Source: Culex pipiens pallens
Lineage: Eukaryota > Arthropoda > Insecta > Diptera > Culicidae
Direction of reading: 5' to 3'
Assembly (NCBI RefSeq): GCF_016801865.2
Contig: NC_068937.1
Coordinates: forward strand, 138,210,455 to 138,274,454
DNA: 64,000 nt
In this document: one piece after another, positions 33,516 to 46,413 of the stretch
How positions within the stretch are numbered: position 1 is the first letter of the stretch
Layout of the letters: each line of letters starts with the position of its first letter
Program-made: the position numbers and the translations under genes
Notes under the pieces: generated by a model
The model's database searches: none
Seen by the model: only the letters and a program-made list of their open reading frames with translations
What the model was told of the DNA's origin: nothing

Positions 33516-34184
33516 AATGCTCGTCAAAAAGTCATTTTTGTTACACTCTAGTAAATATGCTGGCGTTTATGCTTCGACTATATGATTTTGACTATATGAT
33601 TCTGTATAAAACCAAACATTTAATAGGAAAAAATAGGGTAAAAATAAGACGTAAAACACTAATATGGCAACATCTCTGAAAATAAATTTTAGAAAAGTTT
33701 AAAATTTTGGGACCAATTTATGCTGCGTATTTTCGAATGGCAATTTATTTGAAACTGATTTTTTCTAATTTGATAGTGTTATCTGTAAAATAGTCCAAAA
33801 AATACCTCTAAAAATGGCTTTGACCACATTTACTGGTCGAAAATTGTGAATCAAAAAATAGAATGTTCGTCTCCTACCCCATGGCTACAAATTTGAAATA
33901 TAAAAATTGTGGGTTTGTCGAGCGCTTTTCCAATGATGGAAGACACAAATTTTTAAGAGCGGATACAGACATCGCACAAGTATTTCAGAAAAAGAGCTCT
34001 CAAAAATCATGCTTTGAGTTCCGGGTTTCGGGCCAGAATTCAATCGAAAGAGCGCATCAAAACCTTCAAAATAGTAATAGGATTTTTTCTAGGACGACTC
34101 CCAGCCATACACGATTTTTTTAAGATTTCTGAGAAAAGTGTTTTTCCAAAAGCAAACTTTAAACCTTTCTTTTGTAAGAAAGGC

Positions 34185-36471
34185 AAAAAGAATCTATTGC
34201 GTCGCTCTTTCTCCCCATCCCGGCTGGTTCCGATTGTTTGCAATACCGCAGGATCTCATTTTTCTTCCTTGAAACGCACACACCACCACCACCCAGCAGT
34301 CAGTCAGCATCGGCAGCATCTGAGCCAAAGTGAAAAGGGAAAATGAAGCAAATGATTGAATGAAGAATTTCCTTCGCTTCGGACTTTCTTTTTCTTCCCT
34401 TCGATTTCCCGACAGAAAATAATGATTTCCTCCGGCTGTTTGGTATTGGGAGCGGGTCGTTTTTTTTCCTTTTCCTCACTCGCTTCAAAAATAAAGACTT
34501 TAAAAATGCAGCGTTTTTCATCAAATTTGACAGAGAGAAAAAACGAATCGCAAACGAATCACTCAGCATCTGGCCGCTTTTCTTGCCTAATGGATCGTTA
34601 AGACGAGTGTGCGCCGGCACTTGTCCTGAAAAAGTGGGGTTCGAAATGCCAACTAACGACATGAACCACCACCGCAGCGAGGGGCTAGACTAACAAAAGA
34701 AGCTTGTTCCGACGTCAGTGTTGTGCAGGCGGTGCTACAAATGACATCACTTGCCGGTGTCCGGTGGGATGGATTATACCCAGAAGTGGACAGTGATCAT
34801 TAAAAAATAAATTCGAAGTTAAAGTTGTTTTTGCAATTTTCATAAAAAAGAAAATAAATACAAAAAAAGTATCAAAAAATAAAAAAAAAAATTTCGAATT
34901 ATATGTAGGATTACTGTACACCAGCTGAAAGATCGCGACAATTTAAAGAGAGCCGCCGCGCCAAATCTGGGTGGCAAAACACTAATCTCAGTCACACACA
35001 CTCGATTCTGAATGAATATTGCTATGGAGGCGGATGGTGAATCACGTCCGCCCGAGCACTTACCGCCGACTAACCAACTGCCAACAGACGCGAAACCGTT
35101 TTCGGCATAATCCCCAAAACACGACTCCAAAGTTGGGCAACGTCGAGGGGCAGCAATATAATTTCGGACCAGAAAATCGATCCCCCATTATCCAATTTAC
35201 AAATTATAGCAAACCCCGTAGAATCGATTCTCAAACAGGTTTCCAAAAAAAAAAACGAATTGCAAAACGATTTTGCCAACCAACCTGCCCGGGCTGCCGT
35301 GTGTGACAGCAGCAACGACAACAACTCCAAACCGTATACTAATAAACGGAATTAATCGCAATATTTGCCCTCATAAAATTCCCCAAATAGAAATCAGTCA
35401 ATAAACTCCCTGCCGAGCGGCGGCGGCGTCGGCCATTAGAAGCTGACGAATTACCCTTCGTTTCGACATATTCTTTTTGTGGCAGCCTATTTGCCGACCG
35501 ATTCTCCACTCTCTTTCCTTGGGGCCGCCGGTCCCATAACCTGTACCAAGATGATGATGGTCCAATGTCAGGCGAAATAAAAAGGCAAGACCCGGCGATG
35601 ACCGCCACTCGATTCGCGATCGACGAATCCTCCCGCTCACCTCCAACCGCCGGCGGAGACCCCTGGCGCGCGGTGCTGCCACCTGTCGAGAAGTTAAAAA
35701 GTTTGCGAATTGCCGCCGTGATTCCAGTCGAACAGGTTTTCTTGCCGGCATGCATGTGTGAGACTGTGAGGTAGGGTGAAGGTACCTATTTGCAACAATA
35801 TTTTTTTTCACTTCGATTTTTGACTGATTGAAAGATTGAAATGATAAAAATAGATTGAGATTTCAACCAGATGGAAATAGGTAACTTCCCCCTTCGTTTT
35901 TGTACTCTTCTCTTGCGGTCTTCTATCGCCAATCGAGGCTTTTCTTTGACGCGGGGAGTTCTGCGAGGATGCTCGTTTTTCAACCTTCTCTGTGCCGTGC
36001 TTATTTTCTTTCGATGTGTTCTTTTGGGTCTTTCTTTGTGCAGTTTCTCGCGAGTGCGATCAAAAGGGCACTGTGGGCCAAGTTTGATTAATTTGCCACA
36101 GCAGCTTTACATGGTTATAAGTTGCTATATGATTTCACTATATCAAATCATTTGCAAGTTTTTTTAAATACATATTTTTGAAGAAAAAAACGGCTTGATA
36201 TTTTGGATGTTAGCGCTTAAGTTTCATCAAGATATGATAGATTTGCGCGCCTTGAATACGCTCCAATCTATAGCATTGAACTTTTCCCAAACTTAAATTT
36301 CATCAAATTATTATTTTTCAACAAAATGACGTTTTCACAAAACGACTTTTAATAGTTTTCTTTTTATTTGATGATATTTTCATACAATTCTCCATACAAG
36401 TTGAGGGATGATCATTCAAAATGGGCATTTGAATATGTGAAAATCTGTATCTTGATCGATTTGTCATCTGA
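34185..36471. other. Single-copy-like noncoding stretch, AT-rich at its end
   Basis: From 34190 to about 36100 the sequence is GC-balanced with overlapping short frames on both strands; from 36100 to 36470 it is AT-rich and repeat-like. No gene could be supported. Confidence 0.4.
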
Positions 36472-37417
36472 GCAATTCTCTACGAACTCGGTCTTTTTTT
36501 TAGAATTTTAATTTTTGTATTTTTTAATCCGACTGAAACTTTTTTGTTGCCTTCGGTATGCCCAAAGAAGCCATTTTGCATAATTAGTTTGTCCATATAA
36601 TTTTCCATACAAGACGTCCATACAAAAACGATGAATGAAAATTCAAAAATCTGTATCTTTTGTATCTTGGATTATAGAGTACACTGAAAAAAAATTATAC
36701 ACGGTAAAAAATTTTTTGGTAATTTTTAATTTAACTTTTTGTCACTAAAACTTGATTTGCAAAAAAACACTTTTTTTTTTTTTTTTTTTAATTTTTGATA
36801 TGTTTTAGGGGACATAAAATGCCAACTTTTCAGAAATTTCCAGGTTGTGCAAAACATTTTTGACCGAGTTGTGAATTTTTTAATCAGTATTGATTTTTTC
36901 AAAAAATCGAAATATTGGTCCCAAATTTTTTTCAACTTCATTATTCGATGTAGAATCCAATTTGCAATCAAAAAGTACTTTAGTAAAATTTTGATTAAGT
37001 GCACCGTTTTCAAGCTAAAGCCATTTTTAAGTAACTTCTTAAAAATAATCGCACTTTTTTATTTTTAAAATTAGTGCACATGTTTGCCCACTTTTGAAAA
37101 AAAACTATTTTTGAATAGCTGAGAAAATTCTCTATAATTTGCTTTTTTGAACTTTGTTGCTGAGATATTGCCTTGCGAAGGTTTAAAAACAGGAAAATTG
37201 ACGTTTTCCAAGTCTCACCCAAACAACCCACCATTTTCTAACGTCGATATCTCAGCAACTAATGGTCCGATTTACAATGTTAAAAAATGAAACATTCGTG
37301 AAATTTTCCGATCTTTTTGAAAAAAATATTTGAAAAATTTTTAAACAAAGACTAACATTTAAACAGGGCGTAGTATTGAATGTTTGACCGAATGACCGAA
37401 ATCTGAGAGAACTGCTC
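36472..37417. mobile_element. Foldback family copy 4 (left arm, core, and short right terminus)
   Basis: Starts GAGCAATTCTCTACGAA and ends CTGAGAGAACTGCTC, so both family termini are present, but most of the right arm is deleted. Blocks GTATGCCCAAAGAAGCC, TTTCAGAAATTTCCAGGTTG, AGCTGAGAAAATTCTCTATA, ATATCTCAGCAACTAATGGT and AAGACTAACATTT occur in order. A T run of about 18 at 36771-36789 lies inside. Confidence 0.8.
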
Positions 37418-37900
37418 ATCTTCGAAAAAGTTTTAGGTTTTAATAACGACTGGTCTAAAAAAAATGTTCCTAAAAAAACTTTTTGTTTATTTGATTTTTT
37501 TTCACATGATTATTCTTAAAATATGTTGTTTTTTTCACTTTCAAACATTTTTGGTCTGTTTTGGGGGATGAAAAAGGCATCTTTTGATAATCTCGAATCT
37601 CACACAACATTTTACAATTATTTTTAGATGAAGTCGAAAGTTACTCTACACTTTTTGATTAAATGCGGCATTTTGAAGTTTTAGGCCAAATAAGCTAATA
37701 AGCTTGACATTTTCGAAAAAAAAACCGTTTTTTTTAAAAGATAAAATAATTTACAGTAAAAACTTTTTTTCGAAAAGCTGACATACTTTCTGAAAACTTC
37801 CTTTTTTAGACTTAGTTAATCGGACTCCTGGTAGCTGAAATACAGTCTTCAAAAGTTCAAAATTTTGAGAAACATGAGCTTTCTCACTGTCTACTTATTA
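37418..37900. other. AT-rich repeat-like sequence, host of the hAT insertion
   Basis: AT-rich with no frames. It appears to continue after the hAT element at 38807, since the TSD octamer joins the two sides. Confidence 0.4.
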
Positions 37901-37908
37901 GCCCCAAT

Positions 37909-38798
37909 TAGAGGGTGACGATTCTCGAGATTTTCGATTTCCCGGTAATTGAGAGTTGAATTTGGCAAGTGTTTTTTAATAATGCCAATAGTGCCAATAA
38001 TGTATATAGGAAAGTAATAAATGTGTTTCTTTTCAATGAATTCAGTTACAATTAATTCATACTTATTCAATAAAACATTAATTAGTAGCCTCATTATTTT
38101 CAGGGGCTATGATCTACCTTTTCATTTTCTTTCTGAATCTACAAATACAAGATCGTTTCTTGAGCTTTTTAGAACTCAAAATCATAGTTTAAAACTTTTA
38201 CTTTTTTTCACACTGAGTTTGGTATTTGTGAAGTAAAAAATAGCTTATGAGTCATTCCAGGTTAACTGCGCAAAATCAATTTTTTTTCAGTAAAATCGCT
38301 GTATATCGCCAATAGTTCATTTCAGTTTGAGATCTACATTGTTTATTATGTAAAAATGCCCGGGGAACACGATGGTGATAAAATAATACAAACAATAATA
38401 TAAGGATTTGGTCGAAACTGAATTTAAATACTTAAAACGTTAAAACATAATATTAGTGGGCATTTAAGGGATAAAATTTTGATTTTATCGAATTTCTTGG
38501 ACAATTTTCTATAGAGATTTATTGACATTAGAATTTAAAAAAAAATAAAAAACATTTGAAAACCATTCGATTTCCTTTCTGGTTTTTAATTGTTAGGTAT
38601 GCTTGAGGAATATTTTAGAGTCCACATTATTTTGGGTTCGCTCCATTATAGTTATTAGAACTTTTAATAAGTTAAAATTTACATTTTCTGAATAAGAAGA
38701 TTAAAATAAAATTTCCCCGGAGTTCCGAACAATTTTCCCGGGGATCGAGAGGTCCAAAAATTAACGATTTCCCGGGAATTCCCGCTCGTCACCCTCTA
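37909..38798. mobile_element. Non-autonomous hAT transposon (890 bp) with perfect 13-bp TIR and 8-bp TSD
   Basis: TAGAGGGTGACGA at 37909 is exactly inverted as TCGTCACCCTCTA ending at 38798. The octamer GCCCCAAT flanks both ends (37901-37908 and 38799-38806). Subterminal CCCGGTAATT/CCCGGGAATT segments also pair. No transposase is encoded. Confidence 0.9.
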
Positions 38799-38806
38799 GC
38801 CCCAAT

Positions 38807-39060
38807 ATTTGAACTGTGGATATCAAAAACTATTCCTACGATTTTCAACGTAGAAAAACGAATCTTTCGTGAAACTTTCTGCTCTTTCCAATAAAAATAT
38901 GTTTTAGATGAATCCTGAAAGCTTGGAAGTATGTTACATTTATGTTTACATTTAAATGTTCGGCTTGATAAAAAAAAACTATTTTTTAATTCGCATACTT
39001 TCTGAGATATCGTCCGGTTGATTAAATTGTCTGTAAAAAGAATCCTCCCTAATTTAATTT
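38807..39060. other. AT-rich continuation of the hAT target region
   Basis: Continues the AT-rich sequence interrupted at 37908. No gene is seen. Confidence 0.35.
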
Positions 39061-41100
39061 CAGCTTTATTAATGTGCCCCGATTGATTATAATTCATTTA
39101 ACCTCGAACCAACTATACAAATTGACAACAAAATCAGCCACAGAACATCAAATCAAACAACGCTGCTAAATAGCAATTCCAGGTAAATAGAACGAAACTA
39201 ATTTCAATCAACATTGCCCAACCACAACTGTTGACCCACTGTCCCGTCCCCACCGTTCTCCAGTGTTGTGTGTTTTTTTTCTGTGTTCACCTTTTTGCGT
39301 TTTCCCTGTGTACCTCCAAGAACGCCCCGTGCACATTCATTTGATGGTTGTTTATTTTGGCTGAAATATTTTTTTTTGCCTCCACAACTCCACAGCAGCA
39401 GCATCGGCAGTGTCGCTCTTTTGCCATCACTTGGCCAGTTCAAACAACCCCCGGGGGGGGGCATCTCCTGTGAGAGGAATCCAAAAGTCAGCCCATCGTC
39501 AGCACATCGACTACCTTGAAGCTGGAGACCAACCAACAAACCACACACAGCATCAGAGCGCTTGATTCAATATTTACCATCTCGGAAAGGCTTCTGACGG
39601 GGTTTTTTTTTCATCGCAAAGCAGCTTCTGGGTCCTGGAAATCCTTTCAGTTTGCTTTGCGACGACGACGACGACGTGTCTAAATCGAAAATTGGAAGTA
39701 TCCACTCATTTCCGACCCTGCCCTGCTCCTTAATGGGTGTCCTCTCATTATCGTGATAGAAACCAATTTCTTCTGGGTTTTGTGGGTTGACGTGTGCGCC
39801 AAAATGAAGCAACTTAAGCTCCCATTCCGTCGGATTGTGTCTAATTTTCTCCGGTAACGTTGCGTAATTGAAGCAACGATCTAATCGATGGATTCGACTC
39901 GTTACAGCACGAGCGTCCGATCTCTGCTCAGCTGCCATCATCACGTGTTTATGATTCATGTATACAGCTCACGATTGTTTACTCACGAGCAGCACGAGGA
40001 AGATCAAACGGCTTCCCTGATTCTTAATTATTAAATTGTAAGCCACCAGGCCGTCACACACACTGAAGGCGAAGGGAGAAGGAAACAAGTTGGAAGAAAT
40101 TGTGTTTACACCGCACGAGAGTTTGGTTTGCGGGAAGACCTTGGGGCTAAATATGAAACATATACACCGCAGCACAGCACTTCCCACATGTGAACCAGGA
40201 TGAGCTGAGGCTTTACAGAGTGTAAGGCTCCTCTCCATATTAACATTCTTTTGGTCGGTCGATGTGGTCAGATTGCGGGGGAGCTGCACTGATGTCAAGC
40301 AGTCGAGCAGAGCGAAAAGGGACCCACTTTTGTGGTTTCATTTTCATTTCAAATGTAGCGATATATATATGGTGGAGCAGGATCCCCTGCTTACCCGGAG
40401 ATCCCAAGGTGAGGTCCACCGGACTGGGAAGGGTGTGGCGGGGGGAGGGTCGAGTATTTTCCTTTCTTTTAGCATCAGTTTTCTGCTTGGGTTAGCAAAC
40501 ATTGCTCCCTCCGGGGTTGCCTTTTCTTAGCGGCTGCGACTGCTGTCGATGCCCAGGCACAATCCCCAAAAAGACATCACATTTCATTTCATTTCCTCTC
40601 GTATAGGAAAGTAGCCGTGCAAGCACTGCCACGTGGGATTTCCTTCTTGGAATAATTTTATGTGTGATAAGGCAAAGACAAAAAAACATATCACAAAAGA
40701 ATGGATTCGTCGAGAAATCTCATCCACTCCTGAGCAAACGGAGGCAACAATTTCCACTGATGCCGGCATAGAACGTGGGAGAACCGCCTCTGCACAAAAG
40801 ACGAACAAGGACCCGTCATAATCGATACGGTCAATATTTGATCAAAATTCAAACGAAGCGATCTCTGCCTCAATTGCCTATTTCCGGACGGGGTGGTGGA
40901 CACGAGACGATGACAATGACATGCCGGACGCTGGCCAGGCTGGTCATTATTATTTATGAATTTGTGTGAGCAATGGCGATTGGGCGATGATTTCATGTGG
41001 GGGAAGTGTCCGAAGTAACGACACCGGACTAGCCTTATCCTGCGTACGCACGTGGATTGCAAATTAAGTGATTGGCGCCACTACTGAAGAATTTTCAGAA
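39061..41100. other. Single-copy-like noncoding stretch
   Basis: GC-balanced, with a G run at 39453-39461, a GAC trinucleotide run at 39661-39676 and an AT run at 40361-40371. A 130-codon minus-strand open frame (39567-39959) has a plausible-looking sequence but no recognisable domain and is interrupted by the GAC-encoded Ser run. No gene is called. Confidence 0.4.
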
Positions 41101-41299
41101 TACGATTCACCTTTAAAAGCGAAGGTTTTGTTGAAAATTCTATTTTTTTTTTTCAGATATTGTAGAAGTCTTTAACATTTCTAAAAATATTTGATTCGGA
41201 AAGAACAGAAAATTCCCTATGAATTTGCTTCAAAAACATTGAAGACAAACAGGAACAAACTGGAAAAAATAAGATTTCTCTACATAACCAAAATAGCGT

Positions 41300-41445
41300 C
41301 AAATTTGAAGACACGATAACTCAGCAAATATGCGTCCGATTTTCATAGTAAAAAAATATTCGTTACATTTTTAAATCAACCTGAACGACTTCAAAGGACC
41401 AAAAGCTCTTAAATCGAACGCATATTTGCTGAGATAAACGTCTTT
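41300..41445. repeat. Small inverted repeat related to the foldback core
   Basis: CTCAGCAAATATGCGTCCGA near 41322 is inverted as TCGAACGCATATTTGCTGAG near 41415. The phrase resembles CTCAGCAACTAATGGTCCGA of the foldback family, so it may be a distant relative. Confidence 0.6.
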
Positions 41446-41514
41446 TACTTGCTTTTTTCAACGTTTTCCAAAATTTATTAATTTTTTTTAGAAAAATTTG
41501 CAACAAAATCAACT

Positions 41515-44137
41515 TCGGTAATTTTGGTATTTTTTGTCATATTTGTCATTTTGGTAATTTTAACCATTTTAGTCATTTTAGTCATTTTGGTCATTTTGGT
41601 CATTTTGGTCACTTTTGTCGTTCTGGTCATTTGTGTCGTTTTGGTCACTTTTGCCATTTTGGTCATTTTTGTCATTTTGGTCACGTTGGTTACTTTTGTC
41701 GTTCTGATCATTTTGGTCATTTTGGTCATTTTAGTCATATCGGTCATTTTGATCATTTTGATCATTTTGGTCATTTTGGTCATTTTGGTCATTTTGGTCA
41801 TTTTGGTCATTTTGGTCATTTTGGTCATTTTGGTCATTTTGGTCATTTTGGTCATTTTGGTCATTTTGGTCTTTTTGGTCATTTTGGTCATTTTGGTCAT
41901 TTTAGTCATATCGGTCATTTTGATCATTTTGGTCATTTTGGTCATTTTGGTCATTTTGGTCATTTTGGTCATTTTGGTCATTTTGATCATTTTGGTCATT
42001 TTGGTCATTTTGGTCATTTTGGTCATTTCGGTCATTTTGGTCATTTCGGTCATTTCGGTCATTTCGGTCATTTTGGTCATTTTAGTCATTTCGGTCATTT
42101 TGGTCATTTTGGTCATTTGGTCATTTTGGTCATTTTGGTCATTTTGGTCATTTTGGTCATTTTGGTCATTTTGGTCATTTTGGTCATTTTGATCATTTTG
42201 ATCATTTTGGTCATTTCGGTCATTTTGGTCATTTTGGTCATTTTAGTCATTTCGGTCATTTTGGTCATTTTGGTCATTTTGGTCATTTTGGTCATTTTGG
42301 TCATTTTGGTCATTTTGGTCATTTTGGTCATTTTAGTCATATCGGTCATTTTGATCATTTTGGTCATTTTGGTCATTTTGGTCATTTTGGTCATTTTGGT
42401 CATTTTGGTCATTTTGATCATTTTGGTCATTTTTGGTCATTTTGGTCATTTTGGTCATTTCGGTCATTTTGGTCATTTTGGTCATTTCGGTCATCTCGGT
42501 CATTTTGGTCATTTTAGTCATTTCGGTCATTTTGGTCATTTTGGTCATTTGGTCATTTGGTCATTTTGGTCATTTTGGTCATTTTGGTCATTTTGGTCAT
42601 TTTGATCATTTTGATCATTTTGGTCATTTCGGTCATTTTGGTCATTTTGGTCATTTTAGTCATTTCGGTCATTTTGGTCATTTTGGTCATTTTGGTCATT
42701 TTGGTCATTTTGGTCATTTTGGTCATTTTGGTCATTTTGGTCATTTTGGTCATTTTGGTCATTTTGATCGTTTTGGTCATTTTGGTCATTTTGGTCATTT
42801 TGGTCATTTTGGTCATTTTGGTCATTTTGGTCATTTTGGTCATTTTGGTCATTTTGATCATTTTGGTCATTTTGGTCATTTTGGCCATTTCGGTCATTTT
42901 GGTCATTTTGGTCATTTTGGTCATTTCGGTCATTTTAGTCATTTCGGTCATTTTAGTCATTTCGGTCATTTTGGTCATTTTAGTCATTTTGGTCATTTTA
43001 GTCATTTCGGTCATTTTGATCATTTTGGTCATTTTGGTCATTTTGGTCATTTTGGTCATTTTGGTCATTTTGGTCATTTTGGTCATTTTGGTCATTTTGG
43101 TCATTTTGGTCATTTTGGTCATTTTGGTCATTTTGGTCATTTTGGTCATTTTGGTCATTTTGGTCATTTTGGTCATTTTGGTCATTTTGGTCATTTTGGT
43201 CATTTTGGTCATTTTGGTCATTTTAGCCATTTCGGTCATTTAGGTCATTTAGGTCATTTTGGTCATTTTGGTCATTTTGATCATTTTGGTCATTTTGATC
43301 ATTTTGGTCATTTGTGTCATTTTGGTCATTTTGGTCATTTTTGTCATTTTGATCATTTTGACCATTTTGGTCATTTTGGTCATTTCGGTCATTTTGATCA
43401 TTTTGGTCGTTTTGGTCACTTTTGGCATTTTGGTCATTTTGGTCATTTCGGTCATTTTGGTCATTTTGGTCATTTGTGTCATTTTGGTCATTTTGGTCGT
43501 TTTGGTCATTTTGGTCATTTTGGTCATTTTGGTCATTTTGGTCATTTTGGTAATTTTGGTGATTTTGGTCATTTTGGTAATTTTGGTAATTTTGGTAATT
43601 TTGGTAATTTTGGTAATTTTGTTAATTTTGGTAATTTTGGTAATTTTGGTAATTTTGGTAATTTTGGTAATTTTGGTCATTTCGGTCATTTTTGTCGTTC
43701 TGGTCATTTTGGTCATTTGTGTCGTTTTGGTCACTTTTGCCATTTTGGTCATTTTGGTCACTTTGGTCACTTTTGTCGTTCTGGTCATTTTGGTCATTAT
43801 GGTCATTTTGGCCATTTTGGCCATTTTGGTCATTTTGGTCATTTTGGTCATTTTGGTCATTTTGGTAATTTTAGTCATTTTGGTCATTTTAGTCATTTTG
43901 TCGTTTTGGTTATTTTGATCATTTTAGTCATTTTTGATATTTTGGTAATTTTGATCATTTTGATAATTTTGGTCATTTTGGTCATTTTGGTCATTTTGTC
44001 ATTTTGTCATTTTGGTCATTTTGGTCATTTTGGTCATTTTGGTCATTTTGGTCATTTTGGTCATTTTGTTCATTTTGTTCATTTTGGCCATTTTGGTCAT
44101 TTTGGTCATTTTGATAATTTTCGTCATTTTTTCAATT
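41515..44137. repeat. 2.6-kb minisatellite with 9-bp unit (GGTCATTTT)n
   Basis: Roughly 290 units of GGTCATTTT with common variants GGTCATTTC, GATCATTTT, AGTCATTTT, GGTCATTTG-shortened units and, at about 43549-43675, a run of GGTAATTTT. Because the unit is a multiple of three, long open frames arise on both strands. They encode GHF, VIL or SFW repeats on + and MTK or NDQ repeats on -, and are not genes. A higher-order pattern is visible: the rare CATATCGG variant lies at 41736, 41907 and 42338, and GATCATTTTGATC at 41751, 42191 and 42604, so blocks of about 0.41-0.44 kb were duplicated. Confidence 0.97.
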
Positions 44138-46413
44138 CCAGATGACGAGAAAATTCAGATTTTAGAAAACACACTATAAACAATGTTTATTTTTGAACTA
44201 TTCACCTCACCAAATTTTCAACATAAAGTTCAATTTATACACTAACCCACAGCCATTTAAATTGAAAATTCCAATCACTTCCCCCCCTCACCAGCTCACT
44301 TTAATCCAATTCAACAACTGATTCATCTTCATTCCATTGTCACTTTAGACACTTCCTCGAACCGATCTTGACATTTATTCGCTCCACAGATGCTGCTGCT
44401 GCTGCTGCTCCGTGTGAACGCCATCAAAGTCGATTAGAATTTAACGACATCGCTGTCTCCAACAAAGCTCCGAGACCTTTTTATTCCCACAAAACACCAC
44501 AAAAAAAAACGCGCTGGAGATAAGCTCGACCGAGGGCAATATTGATTAAATTTTTATGCTCGTTACCATAAATTTCCACCACATTGAGAAGTGGCCAAGA
44601 TTTATGGTTTGGGCTTTGATATGTTGATCAAACTTTAATCACTTCATCGCGGTGACGACGATGACGACGTCGTCGTCTGGACGCTGGTCATCGCCGTTGC
44701 ACCACAGACTCGCACGTGGAGTGTGACATTGTAAAATTTAATTAATTTTTCAAAACACACTGCGACGCTTCTTCTCACGAATATCAGGCGCGTTCGCGCG
44801 GGTTTGCTTTCTTCTCGCGGCGCACATTTCCAATATAAATTTGGATCGTTGGAAAAGTCGTTAAGACGTGTGGTGTGGCGCTGCTGCGGCTGCTGCAATA
44901 AAGTCACTAAAGTGATTTAATGGCGCTGGTGCGGGGTTCGACGTGCGACGTCGTTTTTATACTTTGAGACGTTCGGGCGTTATTCATTATGAAGATGTGC
45001 GACAGCTAAGCTGTGATTGTCTTTTGTGTGTGGTTCCACGCTGACTGGAACCGTTGTTATCAACTTCAGCAGCAGGACAGAACCAAGTGCCTTTACTTTT
45101 CTACTGTCATAACAGTGTCCAACTCTTTACGAACACATAAATGTGGATGTATGGCGCACAGCCTCTCCTGAATACCCAAGTAGCTCTGGGATGCTGGATG
45201 ACGGGACGGCCTCCATATTTTCCCGTCTCAGACGCAGGCATAGCGACGTGAGTACAAATATTATTTGATATATTTTTCCGTTCACACAACATTGGCTTTA
45301 TATCTCTCCGTCCGTCTCAGATTCCGGAGATGTCCTCCGGTGCTGGATGCTGCATCGGAGAGCAGATCTCGTTGTCTTTTTTGCAGCCCCACTGACTGCT
45401 GAAGATGATGTTGTGTATATGGCTTTTTACATGCCATCTTCCCCGTGATGGCCTGGCACATAAAAACTTTTTATAGTGCTGCGTGATTTTTCTTCCTGAC
45501 GAGTCCGGAATAGAGCCTGGTTTCGCTGCGGCATCTTCTCCTCGAGGAGTACATGTATTTATGTTGCGCGTCGTCCAGAAACGGAAAGGGTTGAGCCGAG
45601 CTGTGGCATATATTCGAAACCACCACCGCCAGTGAATGAAACACAACTTACGGAAACCGACGACCGAGTCAGTCGGTGGTCGGTTGCTGGATGGGAAATA
45701 AACGAACATGCTGTCAGAACAAAAGTGCCAAGATGGTCCTGATGTTTGCTGCTACTTTTCCCACCCCTGCTCCGCGCACTGTTGTAGAACTCTATGCGAG
45801 GTAGTCGCGGTTCGTTGGCAATGTCGGCATGTCGGAGAACTGCATCACTTGCTTGCATTATGGATGAAAAATTGCCTTTTCTCGCGCAGGCAAACATTAT
45901 CTCCATCGCTGGTTGGGGTAGGTCGGTTGCGATGCTTTTCGTGGAACGGTATATTGACCTGCGTTGAGAATGTTGATTAAACATTTAAAGTTAAAGTGGC
46001 TACGACATGACATCAAATAACTGTTTTTTAACGTTTCACTGAAAATAAATTGATCAATTTGTAATCATTAGATTTTATCGCCTCAAAAGCATCATAATCG
46101 CCGTCATCTTTAAGCCGTAATGCAAAAAACATCCCCAAAACGGCTTATAAATCATCACACGCTCTAAAAGAAAGCATTTTCACCACCAACGAGAGAGAGA
46201 AACACAATACGCCCAAAGGACGGGTACGCAAAAATGTCAATAACGCAAATGATTGATATCTCGCAATAAACCTCTCTTCAAAAGGACCGGCGATAAATTC
46301 CCACCCAACCTCGCAACAACACCACCGCAGTTGACCCGCATTTCGGCATCCCTGAAAAACTGCCTCAATCCTCTCAATTTGTCATTCATCTTGGTTGCCA
46401 TCTTCCTGCGCGT
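44138..46413. other. Single-copy-like noncoding stretch
   Basis: GC-balanced with a GCT run at 44391-44409 and a GAC/GTC-rich segment near 44655-44680. Overlapping open frames of 90-140 residues on the minus strand (45317-45984) have no recognisable domain. No gene is called. Confidence 0.4.
44391..44409. repeat. (GCT)n microsatellite
   Basis: About six uninterrupted TGC triplets. Confidence 0.85.

Larger units (their letters stand above)
32160..34184. mobile_element. Composite nested block bounded by GCCTTTCTTACAAAA ends
   Basis: GCCTTTCTTACAAAA at 32160 is inverted as TTTTGTAAGAAAGGC ending at 34184. Inside lie inverted flank segments (32482-32523 against 33522-33561, GTGTAACAAAAATGACTTTT type), direct repeat copy B and the CAGGGGCTGG foldback. 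This reads as serial insertion into an older element. The outer pairing is only about 15 bp, so the outer element is tentative. Confidence 0.45.

Noticed and set aside
35339..35811. Overlapping 137- and 138-codon minus-strand frames
   Set aside because: Both frames are Arg/Ser/Ala rich, overlap each other and have no identifiable motif.
39567..39959. 130-codon minus-strand open frame
   Set aside because: The sequence looks less biased than most but has no domain I recognise, no promoter and a Ser run from a GAC repeat. Left uncalled pending a protein search.
41478..44145. Very long open frames of 105-570 codons on both strands
   Set aside because: They are by-products of a 9-bp minisatellite whose unit is a multiple of three; each frame is a monotonous tripeptide repeat with no unique domain, promoter or introns.
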